DNA from: Bordetella ansorpii
GTDB taxonomy: Bacteria > Pseudomonadota > Gammaproteobacteria > Burkholderiales > Burkholderiaceae_B
Direction: 5' to 3'
NCBI RefSeq assembly: GCF_900078705.1
Contig: NZ_FKIF01000008.1
Coordinates: 124,001 to 188,000 of the forward strand
DNA length: 64,000 nucleotides
The stretch's first letter is position 1; the number at the start of each line of letters is the position of its first letter. Below the pieces are notes generated by a model that was not told where the DNA came from, did not search any database, and saw only the letters and a list, made by a program, of their open reading frames with translations. This document shows positions 27,716 to 36,839 of this stretch, one piece after another. Made by a program: the position numbers and the translations under genes.

Positions 27716-29293
27716 TCAGGGGGCGAAGCGGTACGAGGCGCGTTCGCGCTCGTCGATCTGGGTGACCAGATTGGTCTCCCATTCCAGGTACTTGACCGCC
27801 GCGGCCTTGTTGCCGCTGTGACGGTCATGCACGAAGAAGAGGAAGTCGATGCAGTCCGCGTCCGGCGGCAGGTCCGGCGTGGCTTCGCGCGGCAGGCCGG
27901 CGGCGTCCCATTGGGCGGCGCCTTCGGTCAGCAGCAGCGGCGCATGGCCGGCGGGCAGGTCGCGGGCATACAGTTCGGCCACGCGGGCGTCGTCGGCCAC
28001 CAGCACCACCGTGCGGCCGGCGGGCGCGGCGGCCTTGCCGCGGATGCTCCATTGCGCGCCGGCGATGTGGTCCTTGCGGTAGGCCATGCTGGGGCGCACG
28101 TCGATGAAGAGGGCGCCTTCGTCGCGCAGCTTCCGGGCGGCGGCGCTGTCGATGCGGGCCAGCGTGCCTGGTACCGCGATGGCGGCGGCGGGCGTGGCGT
28201 CCAGCGCCGTGTTCTCCAGCACATACACCTCCCAGCCCAGTTGGCGCATCCAGGTGGCGACGGTCGGGGCTCGCACGCCTTCGCCATCCACCAGCACCAG
28301 CCGCGCGCGGCGCGTGCCGACGTACTGGTCGGTGGCCTGGATCAACTGCCCGCCGGGGGCGTGCGCGGCACCGGCATGCGTGCCCGCGCGGTATTCCTCG
28401 GGCGTGCGCACGTCGAAGACGTAGGTGGTGCGCGACGCGTCGGCCTGCAGGGCCTGCAGTCGCGCGGCGGAGACCGTCTCGATGCCGAAGCGCGTGGCCA
28501 GGGCCTGGGCGCGGGCGCGGGCCTTCGCCAGCGATTGCGGCGTGGTCCGCAGCGCATGGCGGCGGGCCTGGCCGTGATCCAGCGCGTAGTCCTTCAGGTA
28601 CCAGCCCTGCGTGCCGTTCTCCAGGGCGTAGACCGGGTTCTTCACGCCCAGGTTGATCAGGGTCTGCGCGCCGATGATGCTGCGGGTGCGGCCCGCGCAG
28701 TTGATGACGATGGTGGTCGACTCGTCGGGCACCAGGTCGTCCACGCGCAGGGCCAGCTCGCCATTGGGGCAGCAGGTGGCGGTGGGGATGCTCATCTTCT
28801 GGTATTCAGGGAACGGCCGGCCGTCCAGCACCACCAGGTTGTCGCCGGCCTCGATGCGGCGGTTCAGTTCGTCCGCGCCGATGGCCGGCGTGTGCAGCTC
28901 GTGTTCGGCCAGTTCGCCGAAGGTCTTGCTGGGCAGGTTCACGCCCGCGAACAGCTGGTAGCCCGCGGCGCGCCAGGCGGCCGCGCCGCCGTCCAGCACC
29001 GTGACGTCGTCATAGCCTTGCGCGGCCAGCGCGGCGGCCGCCTTGTCGGCGGTGGTGTCGCCGTCGCCATCGTCATACACGACGACGCGTGTCGTCTTGC
29101 GCGGCACCAGGCGCGCGGCTTCGAATTCGAGCTGGCTGTAGGGGACGTTGACGGCGTAGAACAGGTGGGATTCGCCGTACAGGCCGTGCTCGCGCACGTC
29201 GAGCAGGGCGATCTCCTGGCCGTCGTGCAGCCAGTTCTTGAGCACGGCCGTAGGTGTGGCGGCGCCTTCGCGGGCGCGAATGGTCTGGGTCAT
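27716..29293 (-). CDS. Four-domain rhodanese-like sulfurtransferase
   Basis: A 525-residue cytoplasmic protein made of four rhodanese modules (approximately residues 15-115, 130-245, 270-375 and 390-490). Only the second module has the catalytic cysteine, in the loop NCAGRTRS. The corresponding loops of modules 1, 3 and 4 read YDDGDGD, VDGEGVR and VADDARV, with Asp instead of Cys, so they are probably structural or regulatory. The enzyme would move sulfane sulfur between thiols. It stands between a PLP beta-lyase and an amino acid importer, suggesting it handles sulfur released from an imported thiol. Confidence 0.9.
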   Translation of the reverse strand: MTQTIRAREGAATPTAVLKNWLHDGQEIALLDVREHGLYGESHLFYAVNVPYSQLEFEAARLVPRKTTRVVVYDDGDGDTTADKAAAALAAQGYDDVTVLDGGAAAWRAAGYQLFAGVNLPSKTFGELAEHELHTPAIGADELNRRIEAGDNLVVLDGRPFPEYQKMSIPTATCCPNGELALRVDDLVPDESTTIVINCAGRTRSIIGAQTLINLGVKNPVYALENGTQGWYLKDYALDHGQARRHALRTTPQSLAKARARAQALATRFGIETVSAARLQALQADASRTTYVFDVRTPEEYRAGTHAGAAHAPGGQLIQATDQYVGTRRARLVLVDGEGVRAPTVATWMRQLGWEVYVLENTALDATPAAAIAVPGTLARIDSAAARKLRDEGALFIDVRPSMAYRKDHIAGAQWSIRGKAAAPAGRTVVLVADDARVAELYARDLPAGHAPLLLTEGAAQWDAAGLPREATPDLPPDADCIDFLFFVHDRHSGNKAAAVKYLEWETNLVTQIDERERASYRFAP

Positions 29294-29343
29294 TACTGAT
29301 GGTGATACCGAAGAAAGCGCGCCGGCACCCCGGCGCGCGGGGA

Positions 29344-30528
29344 CTAGGAAAGATGTGCGTCGAAGGCCTGGCGCAGATCCGCGATGAGGTCGGCCGGGTC
29401 TTCCAGGCCGATGTGGAAGCGGCACATGGGGCCGCGCCCTTCCCAGGACGAGAGGCTGCGCGCCGAAGGCATGTTCATGGGCACGACCAGGCTTTCGAAG
29501 CCGCCCCAGGACGCGCCGATGCCGAAGTACTGCAACGCGTCGATCATGGCCTCCATCTGGCCGGCCGTGATGGCCGGCGCGAACTCGACCGACACCAGGC
29601 CGTTGCTGCCCGTGAAGTCGCGTTCGAAGATCTCGCGCTGCGTGCCCTGCGCGCTTTCCGCGCTGAACACGCGGGCGACGCGCGGGTCCTGCCGCAGCCA
29701 TTGCGCCACGGCGCGCATGTGCTCCTGATGGGCGCGCAGCCGCACATGCAGCGTGCGCATGCCGCGCAGCATCAGGTAGGCGTCGTCGGCGCCGACCGTC
29801 TGGCCATAGTTGACCTGGGCGGTCTCCATGTCCCGCCACACGTCCTGCGTGGTGACCACGGTGCCCATCATCACGTCGGCATGGCCGCTCAGGTACTTGG
29901 TGGCCGCCATGATGGAGATGTCCGCGCCCAGTTCCAGCGGCCGGTGCAGGATGCCCGAGCCCCAGGTGTTGTCCACGGCCAGCAGGCAACCGTGCTTTTT
30001 CGCCAGCGCCGAGACCGCGCGCAGGTCCATCAGTTCGTAGATCAGCGAACTGGGGTTCTCGGCGTAGATCATGGCCGTGTCCGGCTGGATCTTCCCGGCC
30101 AGGTCGGAGCCATCGGGCTTGTAGAAACTGTGGGTGATGCCCAGGCGCGACAGGCTCTGGGCGCACAGCGCACGCGCCGGCTCGTAGACGCCGTCGGTGA
30201 TCAGCACGTGGTCGCCGGACTTCAGGTAGGCCAGGAACACCATCGCGATGGCGGCCAGGCCCGTGGGAAACACCTTGGCGCGGTAGCCGCCTTCCAGCAG
30301 CACCAGCGCGTCTTCCAACGCATACGTGCTGTCGGTGCCGCGCGCGCCGTACGAGACCACGCGTTCCTGGGCGCGGCGCTGGCGCGTTTCGCGCCACTGC
30401 GCCACGCTGTCGAACACATAGGTGCTGGCGCGGGTGACGGGCGTGTTCACCCATCCCTGCCGCGGACGCCCCGAATGCAGCAAGGCCGTCGAAGAGGCGC
30501 TGTCGGGCGCGTGCATGTCCTTGGGCAT
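29344..30528 (-). CDS. PLP-dependent cystathionine beta-lyase-type enzyme
   Basis: A 394-residue member of the Cys/Met metabolism PLP family. Visible are the PLP phosphate region and YGARGTDSTYALEDAL substrate segment, the Asp of LAVDNTWGSG and the Schiff-base lysine in MAATKYLSGH. MetC-type enzymes cleave cystathionine or cystine to release thiols or persulfides. The start MPKDMHAPDS was chosen because it lies 8 bases after the upstream dioxygenase stop, indicating coupling. In this operon it is more likely catabolic than part of methionine synthesis. Confidence 0.9.
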   Translation of the reverse strand: MPKDMHAPDSASSTALLHSGRPRQGWVNTPVTRASTYVFDSVAQWRETRQRRAQERVVSYGARGTDSTYALEDALVLLEGGYRAKVFPTGLAAIAMVFLAYLKSGDHVLITDGVYEPARALCAQSLSRLGITHSFYKPDGSDLAGKIQPDTAMIYAENPSSLIYELMDLRAVSALAKKHGCLLAVDNTWGSGILHRPLELGADISIMAATKYLSGHADVMMGTVVTTQDVWRDMETAQVNYGQTVGADDAYLMLRGMRTLHVRLRAHQEHMRAVAQWLRQDPRVARVFSAESAQGTQREIFERDFTGSNGLVSVEFAPAITAGQMEAMIDALQYFGIGASWGGFESLVVPMNMPSARSLSSWEGRGPMCRFHIGLEDPADLIADLRQAFDAHLS

Positions 30529-30536
30529 CACGGGTC

Positions 30537-31127
30537 TCACTTGCGCGTCTGCACGCCGATGGCCATGACCTGGCAGGTTCCCTTCTCCATGTCGAAGGCC
30601 ATGCGGCGGTCCAGCGTCTCCAGGGCGCGGCCGTACATGTGCAGGTGGCGGATCACGTCCTGGCCCTCGATGTGCACGGCGTGGATGTCGTCGGGCATCA
30701 GCGCGATGCCGGTGCCGGGTTCGACCACCACGGTGCCGCTCTTCTCGATGCGGGCGTGGCCGGGCACGCTGCCGTCGTCCGTGCGGTCGTACGTGTAGTT
30801 CAGCTCCACGCCTTCGACCGCGGCGATGCAGGCCCAGGTGGTGTGGTCGTGCGGCACGATCTTCTTGCCGGGGCGCATCACGTTCAGGTACAGCGCGTAC
30901 GACTTGTCCGCGTCTTCCTGGATCAGGTAGCGGGCCTGCAGCTCGCCCTGCTCGGGCGCCGGATACAGGTCGGCGTTCCACCACTCCTTGTGCGCGGCCA
31001 GGCCCACCAGCTTGTCCAGGGTCTTGGCCAGGGTGGCGCGGTTCTCGCCCTCGCTGTTGAACAGCCCCTTGATTTCGGCAATGGCGGCGCTGATCTGCGC
31101 GGAACCGGGGTTGGCTTGCTGCGACAT
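30537..31127 (-). CDS. Cysteine dioxygenase-type thiol dioxygenase (CDO/3MDO)
   Basis: A 196-residue cupin of the cysteine dioxygenase type I family. The iron ligands are visible as HDH in [10 protein letters not shown] and a third His in [10 protein letters not shown]. An ELNYTYDR segment lies between them. Bacterial members oxidise cysteine or 3-mercaptopropionate to the sulfinate. The start [11 protein letters not shown] follows AAGGAG and excludes 25 upstream codons. It is the first gene of the minus-strand operon, so thiol oxidation is its leading function. Choice between cysteine and 3-mercaptopropionate cannot be made by eye. Confidence 0.92.
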   Translation of the reverse strand: MSQQANPGSAQISAAIAEIKGLFNSEGENRATLAKTLDKLVGLAAHKEWWNADLYPAPEQGELQARYLIQEDADKSYALYLNVMRPGKKIVPHDHTTWACIAAVEGVELNYTYDRTDDGSVPGHARIEKSGTVVVEPGTGIALMPDDIHAVHIEGQDVIRHLHMYGRALETLDRRMAFDMEKGTCQVMAIGVQTRK

Positions 31128-31539
31128 CTGGAAAGCTCCTTGGGAGAGAGTGGAAAAGCTCGACAGGGGCCCACAGTAAAGAGCGGGACGATGCAGTTCC
31201 AATTAATGTTGGAGGCAAATACATAAGCAACGCTAATAGTTCTGCGCGTTTCATAGACGGCGCGTGGCTGGGCCCGGCAGGTCGCGGCAGTGCGGCTAAG
31301 GGAAAATCCTAGGCGTTCGGAGCGATGTTTCCCGTCGGTTCGGGGCGGTGTCCGGGCTTGCATGAGCCCCGTTCAAGGCCGACATGAACCCGCCTCGCGC
31401 AATGGTGCGAATCGCGCAACGGTCGCCGATAAAGCGTGCCGGGGATCAGGGTTTCCGAGCAGAACCTGCCCAGGGGCGCGGTAAACTAGCCGTCATCCGA
31501 GCGTCACGCAGCATCCCCTTACCCATCCAGGAACCTCCC
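31128..31539. promoter_or_regulatory. Divergent control region between the thiol dioxygenase and glyA, with a structured element
   Basis: No gene is seen in these 412 bases. The left part is A+T-richer and should hold the dioxygenase promoter. At 31334-31383, GTCGG/CCGAC and CGGGGC/GCCCCG pair as nested stems, while an inner GGGCT/AGCCC pairing competes with the second stem. This is a candidate regulatory RNA in the glyA leader. TAAACT at about 31481 is a possible -10 for glyA. No known riboswitch class was recognised. Confidence 0.4.
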
Positions 31540-32787
31540 ATGTTCGACCGCAACCTCAGCCTCTCCCAGGTAGATCCCGACGTCTGGGCCGCCATCCAGA
31601 AGGAAGACGTCCGCCAGGAACAGCACATCGAGCTGATCGCCTCCGAGAACTACGCCAGCCCCGCCGTCATGCAGGCCCAGGGCACGCAGCTGACCAACAA
31701 GTACGCCGAAGGCTACCCGGGCAAGCGTTACTACGGCGGCTGCGAGTACGTGGACGTGGTCGAGCAACTGGCCATCGACCGCCTGAAGGAACTGTTCGGC
31801 GCCGAAGCCGCCAACGTGCAGCCGAACTCGGGCTCGCAGGCCAACCAGGGCGTGTACAACGCCATCCTGAAGCCGGGCGACACCGTGCTGGGCATGAGCC
31901 TGGCCGAAGGCGGCCACCTCACGCACGGCGCCTCGGTCAACCAGTCGGGCAAGCTGTACAACTTCCTGCCCTATGGGCTGGACGAGAACGAAGTCCTGAA
32001 TTACGCCCAGGTCGAGCAACTGGCCCGCGAACACAAGCCCAAGCTGATCGTGGCCGGCGCCTCCGCCTACGCCCTGCACATCGACTTCGAGCGCATGGCC
32101 CGCATCGCCCGCGACAACGGCGCGCTGTTCATGGTCGACATCGCCCACTACGCCGGCCTGGTGGCGGGCGGCCAGTACCCCAATCCGGTGCCGCACGCCG
32201 ACTTCGTCACGTCCACCACGCACAAGTCGCTGCGCGGCCCGCGCGGCGGCGTCATCATGATGAAGTCCGAGTTCGAGAAGGCCGTCAATTCGGCCATCTT
32301 CCCCGGCATCCAGGGCGGTCCGCTGATGCACGTCATCGCCGCCAAGGCCGTGGCCTTCAAGGAAGCGCTGTCGCCCGAGTTCAAGGGCTACGCCGAACAG
32401 GTCGTCAAGAACGCCCAGGTGCTGGCCGACACGCTGATCAAGCGCGGCCTGCGCATCGTTTCCGGCCGCACCGAAAGCCACGTCATGCTGGTCGACCTGC
32501 GCCCCAAGGGCATCACCGGCAAGGAAGCCGAAGCGGTGCTGGGCCAGGCCCACATCACGGTCAACAAGAACGCCATCCCCAACGATCCCGAAAAGCCCTT
32601 CGTCACCAGCGGCATCCGCGTCGGTACTCCGGCCATGACCACCCGCGGCTTCAAGGAAGCCGAGGCCGAGCTTACCGGCAACCTGATCGCCGACGTGCTG
32701 GACAACCCGCGCGACGAGGCCAACGTGGCCGCCGTGCGCGCCCGCGTCAACGAACTGACCAAGCGCCTGCCCGTCTACGGCCACTGA
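31540..32787 (+). CDS. glyA: Serine hydroxymethyltransferase
   Basis: A 415-residue PLP enzyme that interconverts serine and glycine and feeds one-carbon units to tetrahydrofolate. Motifs: [30 protein letters not shown], and the PLP lysine in [14 protein letters not shown]. The start [10 protein letters not shown] fits the family; the frame extends 52 codons further into the leader. The gene is monocistronic, ended by a strong hairpin. Confidence 0.97.
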   Translation: MFDRNLSLSQVDPDVWAAIQKEDVRQEQHIELIASENYASPAVMQAQGTQLTNKYAEGYPGKRYYGGCEYVDVVEQLAIDRLKELFGAEAANVQPNSGSQANQGVYNAILKPGDTVLGMSLAEGGHLTHGASVNQSGKLYNFLPYGLDENEVLNYAQVEQLAREHKPKLIVAGASAYALHIDFERMARIARDNGALFMVDIAHYAGLVAGGQYPNPVPHADFVTSTTHKSLRGPRGGVIMMKSEFEKAVNSAIFPGIQGGPLMHVIAAKAVAFKEALSPEFKGYAEQVVKNAQVLADTLIKRGLRIVSGRTESHVMLVDLRPKGITGKEAEAVLGQAHITVNKNAIPNDPEKPFVTSGIRVGTPAMTTRGFKEAEAELTGNLIADVLDNPRDEANVAAVRARVNELTKRLPVYGH

Positions 32788-32835
32788 GCGCGGCGAGGGC
32801 GGCCCCGGGCCGCTTTCCTGTTCCGCGCGACCCGG

Positions 32836-32890
32836 AACGCCGCCGATCCGGCGCTGTCCCTTGCGGACAGGGCCGGACCGGCGGCGTTTT
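32836..32890 (+). terminator. Terminator after glyA
   Basis: A 17-bp arm AACGCCGCCGATCCGGC pairs with its near-complement (one mismatch), with an inner CTGTCC/GGACAG stem, and ends in TTTT. One continuous long hairpin. Confidence 0.75.
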
Positions 32891-32951
32891 CCATCGCCGG
32901 GGGCTCCCGTCCCCATTACAATATCGTCATCACTGGCCTGCTGGAGTTCGC

Positions 32952-33431
32952 ATGAAATGCCCTTTCTGCGGCAATGCCGATACCCAGGTAGTCGACAGCC
33001 GGGTCTCGGAGGAAGGCGACACCATCCGCCGCCGCCGACGCTGCCTGTCCTGTGACAAGCGCTTCACCACCTACGAGCGCGTCGAACTGGCCATGCCGTC
33101 CGTGGTCAAGCGCAACGGCAGCCGCACCGACTACGACGCCGCCAAGCTGCGTGGCAGTCTGTCGCTGGCGCTGCGCAAGCGTCCTGTCAGCACTGCCGAC
33201 GTCGATGGCGCCGTGGCGCGCATCGAAGACGTCCTGCTGGCCAGCGGCGTGCGCGAAGTGCCCAGCGAGCGCATCGGCGAGCTGGTCATGGCCGAGCTGA
33301 AGAAGCTGGACAAGGTGGCTTACGTGCGCTTCGCGTCGGTGTACAAGAGCTTCGAGGACATCGGCGAATTCGTCGAGGCCATCCGCGAAATGAGCGGCCC
33401 CAAGCTGCCGAACAAGCTGCGCAAGGAATAG
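32952..33431 (+). CDS. nrdR: Transcriptional repressor NrdR
   Basis: A 159-residue zinc-finger/ATP-cone repressor of ribonucleotide reductase genes. The four zinc cysteines are in [10 protein letters not shown] and [14 protein letters not shown]; the ATP-cone follows from residue 46 ([19 protein letters not shown]). The glyA-nrdR order is common in betaproteobacteria. CTGGAG stands before the start. Confidence 0.97.
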   Translation: MKCPFCGNADTQVVDSRVSEEGDTIRRRRRCLSCDKRFTTYERVELAMPSVVKRNGSRTDYDAAKLRGSLSLALRKRPVSTADVDGAVARIEDVLLASGVREVPSERIGELVMAELKKLDKVAYVRFASVYKSFEDIGEFVEAIREMSGPKLPNKLRKE

Positions 33432-33795
33432 GGGCGGCTCGCCGGCCGCCTGGCGGCCAGGGCCGGAACGTATCGCGGGAGTATCATGTCGAGCCGTTCG
33501 GCCTGGCCCGTGCGGCAGCGGCGTGCAGACCTTGCCCGACAGCCTGGCATGGGGCCCTCGAAGGGGTTGACGGCAACCTGACACGGGCCGATGCATGGGC
33601 GGGCCGTGAACTTTTCACGAGCCATCCGGACGAACCATCCAGCCAACTTGCGGATCGCATGGCCCTGCCGGGCCTGGTGGGCGGTAACGACCTGCCGCGC
33701 CTGGCCGGCGAGCATGAACGGATGGCCTGCCTGCGCCGGCGCGCGGGCGGGTACGCGGTTGGCAGTCCCGAAGCACACGCAGCACCTACAACGAT
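33432..33795. other. Intergenic region without recognised gene
   Basis: About 364 bases between nrdR and the carboxypeptidase gene. Open frames on both strands here are antisense or low-complexity high-GC artefacts without ribosome sites or family similarity. The region must contain the carboxypeptidase promoter, but no convincing -35/-10 pair was found. Confidence 0.5.
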
Positions 33796-35016
33796 ATGTC
33801 CTTCAAGAAAACAATCGTGGCGTCGACCGGCGCCATTGCCATTTTGGCGGCCTTCAGCGGCGTGCCCGCGCAGGCCGTCACCCCGCCGTCGCCGGCCACC
33901 GCCGCGCCTGCGCCGGCGTCCAGCGGCATGGAGGCATTGTCCCGGCAAGTGCCGGCGCTGACCGCCAAGGCCTGGCTGCTGCTGGACGCCACCAGCGGCC
34001 AGGTGCTGGGCGAGCAGAATGCGGACATGCGCATCGAGCCCGCATCGCTGACCAAGATCATGACGGCGTACCTGGTGTTCCAGGCGCTGCAGAACAAGCA
34101 GATCACGCTGGACCAGCAGGTGCTGGTGTCCGAGCGCGCCTGGAAGGTGGCGGCGGACAGTTCGAAGATGTTCATCGAACCCAACACCCGCGTGTCCGTC
34201 GACGACCTGATCTCGGGCCTGCTGATCCAGTCGGGCAACGACGCCGCCATCGCGCTGGCCGAGGCCGTGTCGGGTTCGGTCGAGGCCTTCGTCACGCGCA
34301 TGAACCAGCAGGCCGAGGCGCTGGGCCTGCACGACACGCACTTCGCCAGCCCGCACGGCCTGCCCAGCCCTGACACGTACACCACGGCGCGCGAGATCGG
34401 CCTGCTGGCCGCGCGGCTGCAGCGCGACTTTCCCCAGTCGCGCAAGTACGACGTCACCAGGCAGTTCACGTACAACAAGATCACGCAATCCAACCGCAAC
34501 CGCCTGCTGTGGCTGGATCCGTCGGTCGATGGCCTGAAGACCGGGCACACCAGTTCGGCCGGCTATTGCATCGTCAACTCGGCCCAGCGGCCAGCCAACG
34601 GCCTGCAACGCCGCCTGATCTCGGTCATCATCGGCACCTCGTCCGACAAGCTGCGCACCCAGGAAAGCCGCACGTTGCTGGAATGGGGCTTCCGCGCCTT
34701 CGATACGGTGCGCCTGTACGCCAAGGGCGAGCCAGCCGGCACCGCCCAGGTCTGGAAGGGCGATCACGATGCCGTCAAGACGGGTTTCGCCAACGACGTC
34801 TTCCTGACGGTGCCGATGGGTTCGAGGATCGAACGCCACGAGCAGCCGGCCGACACGCTGATCGCGCCGCTGGAACAGGGCCAGCGCGTGGGCGCGGTCC
34901 AGGTCACGGTGGACGGCAAGCCGGCGGTGCAGGTGCCGGTGGTGGCGCTGGAACCCGTGGCGCAGGCGGGCATCGCCGGGCGCGCGTGGGATACCGTGCG
35001 GTTGTGGATGCGCTGA
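33796..35016 (+). CDS. D-alanyl-D-alanine carboxypeptidase (PBP5/6 family)
   Basis: A 406-residue secreted penicillin-binding protein with signal peptide MSFKKTIVASTGAIAILAAF and cleavage near AQA (residue 26). The active-site set is complete: SLTK (SxxK), SGN in LIQSGNDAAIAL and KTG in GLKTGHTSSAGYC. A C-terminal beta domain and an amphipathic tail ending DTVRLWMR, which anchors such enzymes to the inner membrane, follow. It trims pentapeptides and sets crosslinking in the periplasm. Confidence 0.94.
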   Translation: MSFKKTIVASTGAIAILAAFSGVPAQAVTPPSPATAAPAPASSGMEALSRQVPALTAKAWLLLDATSGQVLGEQNADMRIEPASLTKIMTAYLVFQALQNKQITLDQQVLVSERAWKVAADSSKMFIEPNTRVSVDDLISGLLIQSGNDAAIALAEAVSGSVEAFVTRMNQQAEALGLHDTHFASPHGLPSPDTYTTAREIGLLAARLQRDFPQSRKYDVTRQFTYNKITQSNRNRLLWLDPSVDGLKTGHTSSAGYCIVNSAQRPANGLQRRLISVIIGTSSDKLRTQESRTLLEWGFRAFDTVRLYAKGEPAGTAQVWKGDHDAVKTGFANDVFLTVPMGSRIERHEQPADTLIAPLEQGQRVGAVQVTVDGKPAVQVPVVALEPVAQAGIAGRAWDTVRLWMR

Positions 35017-35140
35017 TCGGCCTTCTGCCCGAGACGACGATGCACCGCCCCGTGCGGGGCATCTCATGGGCGATCGGAGGATCGATCCTGGCGAACGAGG
35101 GGCTCGCGGCGCTGGGCCGGGTCGCGCCCGGATGGCGCCG

Positions 35141-36100
35141 TCAGCCGGCCATGGCTCGCAACGAACTGGGCGATCCCTGCGCGTGCCGGCGCCAGACGCG
35201 CCGCAGATGGTGCGCCGACCCGAATCCCGTGCGTTCGGCCACCCGTTCCAGGTCCAGCCGCGTCTCGCGTATCAGTTCGCTGGCCAGCGCCAGACGGATG
35301 CGATAGACATACTCCATGGGCGTGCAGCCCGCGTGTTCCGCGAACAGCCGGTTCAGGTGCCGGGGGCTGGTGTGGGCCTGTTCGGCCAGCATCCCGGCCG
35401 ACCAGTCGGCCGCGGGGGCGCGCAGCACGGCGTCCTGCACGCGATGCACGCCCGGATGCAGGTGATTGCGTCCGTCCAGCCACGGCGACAGCGCCGGATC
35501 GTTGCCGGCGCGGCGCAGGTACACCACCATGTCGCGTGCCGTGGCCGCCGCCGCCTGCGGGCCGCACTCGCGCGCCACCAGGTGCAGCGCCAGGTCGATG
35601 CCCGCCGTGATGCCCGCGCTGGTCAGCATCGGGCCGTCTTCCACGAAGATGCGGTTGTCATGCACGCGCGCGGTGGGCGCCAGGCGGGCCAGCGCGTCCA
35701 GGCAGGCGTGGTGGCTGGTGCATTCGCGGCCATGCAGCAGGCCGGCCGAGGCCGCCAACAGCGCGCCGGCGCAGACCGACATCAGCGTGAAGCCATCGGC
35801 GGGCTGGCGCCGTGCCAGCCATCGCACGACTTGGCCGACGGCCGGCGAGGGCCAGTCGGGGCTGGCGCCCACCATGCCCGACAGCACCACCAGCGCATTG
35901 GCGGGCAGGTGGTCCGGCAGCGGCTCCAGGCCGCTCAGGCGCAGCCCGGCCAGGCCGCTTTCCACCTCGGGTTCCGGTCCGCAGTAATGCACGTCGAAGC
36001 TGCCGGGCGCGAACTTGTTGGCCGCGCGGAAGGCTTCGGCAGGTCCCGCCACGTCCAGCAGCACGATGCGCGGCACCACCACGAAATAGACCGGAACCAT
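35141..36100 (-). CDS. GlxA-type transcriptional regulator (DJ-1/PfpI plus AraC domains)
   Basis: A 319-residue regulator. Residues 1-170 form a DJ-1/PfpI-like sensor domain (YFVVVPRIVLLDVAGPAEAF; LMSVCAGALLAASAGLL with the nucleophile-elbow Cys), and 215-315 an AraC DNA-binding domain (RHLNRLFAEHAGCTPMEYVY). The start at 36100 is 5 bases after the stop of the isochorismatase-like gene, so the two are cotranscribed and the regulator probably controls that hydrolase. Longer frames upstream only read the hydrolase gene out of phase. Confidence 0.9.
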   Translation of the reverse strand: MVPVYFVVVPRIVLLDVAGPAEAFRAANKFAPGSFDVHYCGPEPEVESGLAGLRLSGLEPLPDHLPANALVVLSGMVGASPDWPSPAVGQVVRWLARRQPADGFTLMSVCAGALLAASAGLLHGRECTSHHACLDALARLAPTARVHDNRIFVEDGPMLTSAGITAGIDLALHLVARECGPQAAAATARDMVVYLRRAGNDPALSPWLDGRNHLHPGVHRVQDAVLRAPAADWSAGMLAEQAHTSPRHLNRLFAEHAGCTPMEYVYRIRLALASELIRETRLDLERVAERTGFGSAHHLRRVWRRHAQGSPSSLRAMAG

Positions 36101-36105
36101 GCGGA

Positions 36106-36666
36106 TCAGGCCAGGGCGTCGGCGGCCGGCACGACGTCGGCAAAACGGCCCTGCAGCACCAGCGCGGTGTGCTCGCGGATCTCCTGCGGCGAATAACGCT
36201 TGCCCATGGCGCTCTGCATGGTGAACGTCAGCGTGGCGTCCAGCGCGTAGCGCACCTTGAAACCTTCGTCCGAGGCATGCCGGGCGGTGGTTTCGCAGCA
36301 CTGCTCGGTGCGCAGCCCGCTGATGGCGACGGCCTGGATGCCGTTGGCCTTCAGCCAGCCGTGCAGCGTGCCGCCGGCCTCGTCCCGGGCGTACAGCGAC
36401 GAATGCACCGTCTTGCGGAACACGGCGGTGGGCGCGATGCGCAGTTCGCGCAGGGTGGCGACGTGGCCGGAAGCGGGCGAGAACGGGTTCGCGGGATCGT
36501 CGCTGCCGGCCTGATGGAACACCTGCAGCACGGGGATATCGCGCGCGGCGGCGGCGTCGATCAGCGCCTGCTGGGCGCGCACATACGCCGGATACTCGGC
36601 ATCGTCCCAAAACGGACGATGCCGAAAGGATTCCTGCGCGTCGATCACGATCAAGGCTTGTTTCAT
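36106..36666 (-). CDS. Isochorismatase-family cysteine hydrolase
   Basis: A 186-residue hydrolase with the family triad: Asp in ALIVIDAQESF (near residue 9), Lys in VFRKTVHSSLY and Cys in the LRTEQCCETTARHASDEG loop. Members include nicotinamidases and N-carbamoyl or biuret hydrolases; the substrate here is unknown. It precedes a GlxA-type regulator by 5 bases. An extended upstream frame is rejected since it runs into the divergent ribD promoter. Confidence 0.88.
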   Translation of the reverse strand: MKQALIVIDAQESFRHRPFWDDAEYPAYVRAQQALIDAAAARDIPVLQVFHQAGSDDPANPFSPASGHVATLRELRIAPTAVFRKTVHSSLYARDEAGGTLHGWLKANGIQAVAISGLRTEQCCETTARHASDEGFKVRYALDATLTFTMQSAMGKRYSPQEIREHTALVLQGRFADVVPAADALA

Positions 36667-36839
36667 GGCTGTCCTGGAAAAAATGGTGTTGAAAGAGGGA
36701 ACGACGCCATTGTCCGTCCGCACAGGATACCGCCGCGAGACTGCCCGCGGACCACTACCGGACCGATTCGGACATTCCCCCATGCCCAGGATGGGCAGGG
36801 CGGGCCCACGCCCGGGACGGGCATACAATCGTAGGCCTC

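Noticed and set aside
36667-36839. FMN riboswitch upstream of ribD
   Set aside because: The region is short and lacks the conserved FMN element segments; the -10 stands only 11 bases before the start.
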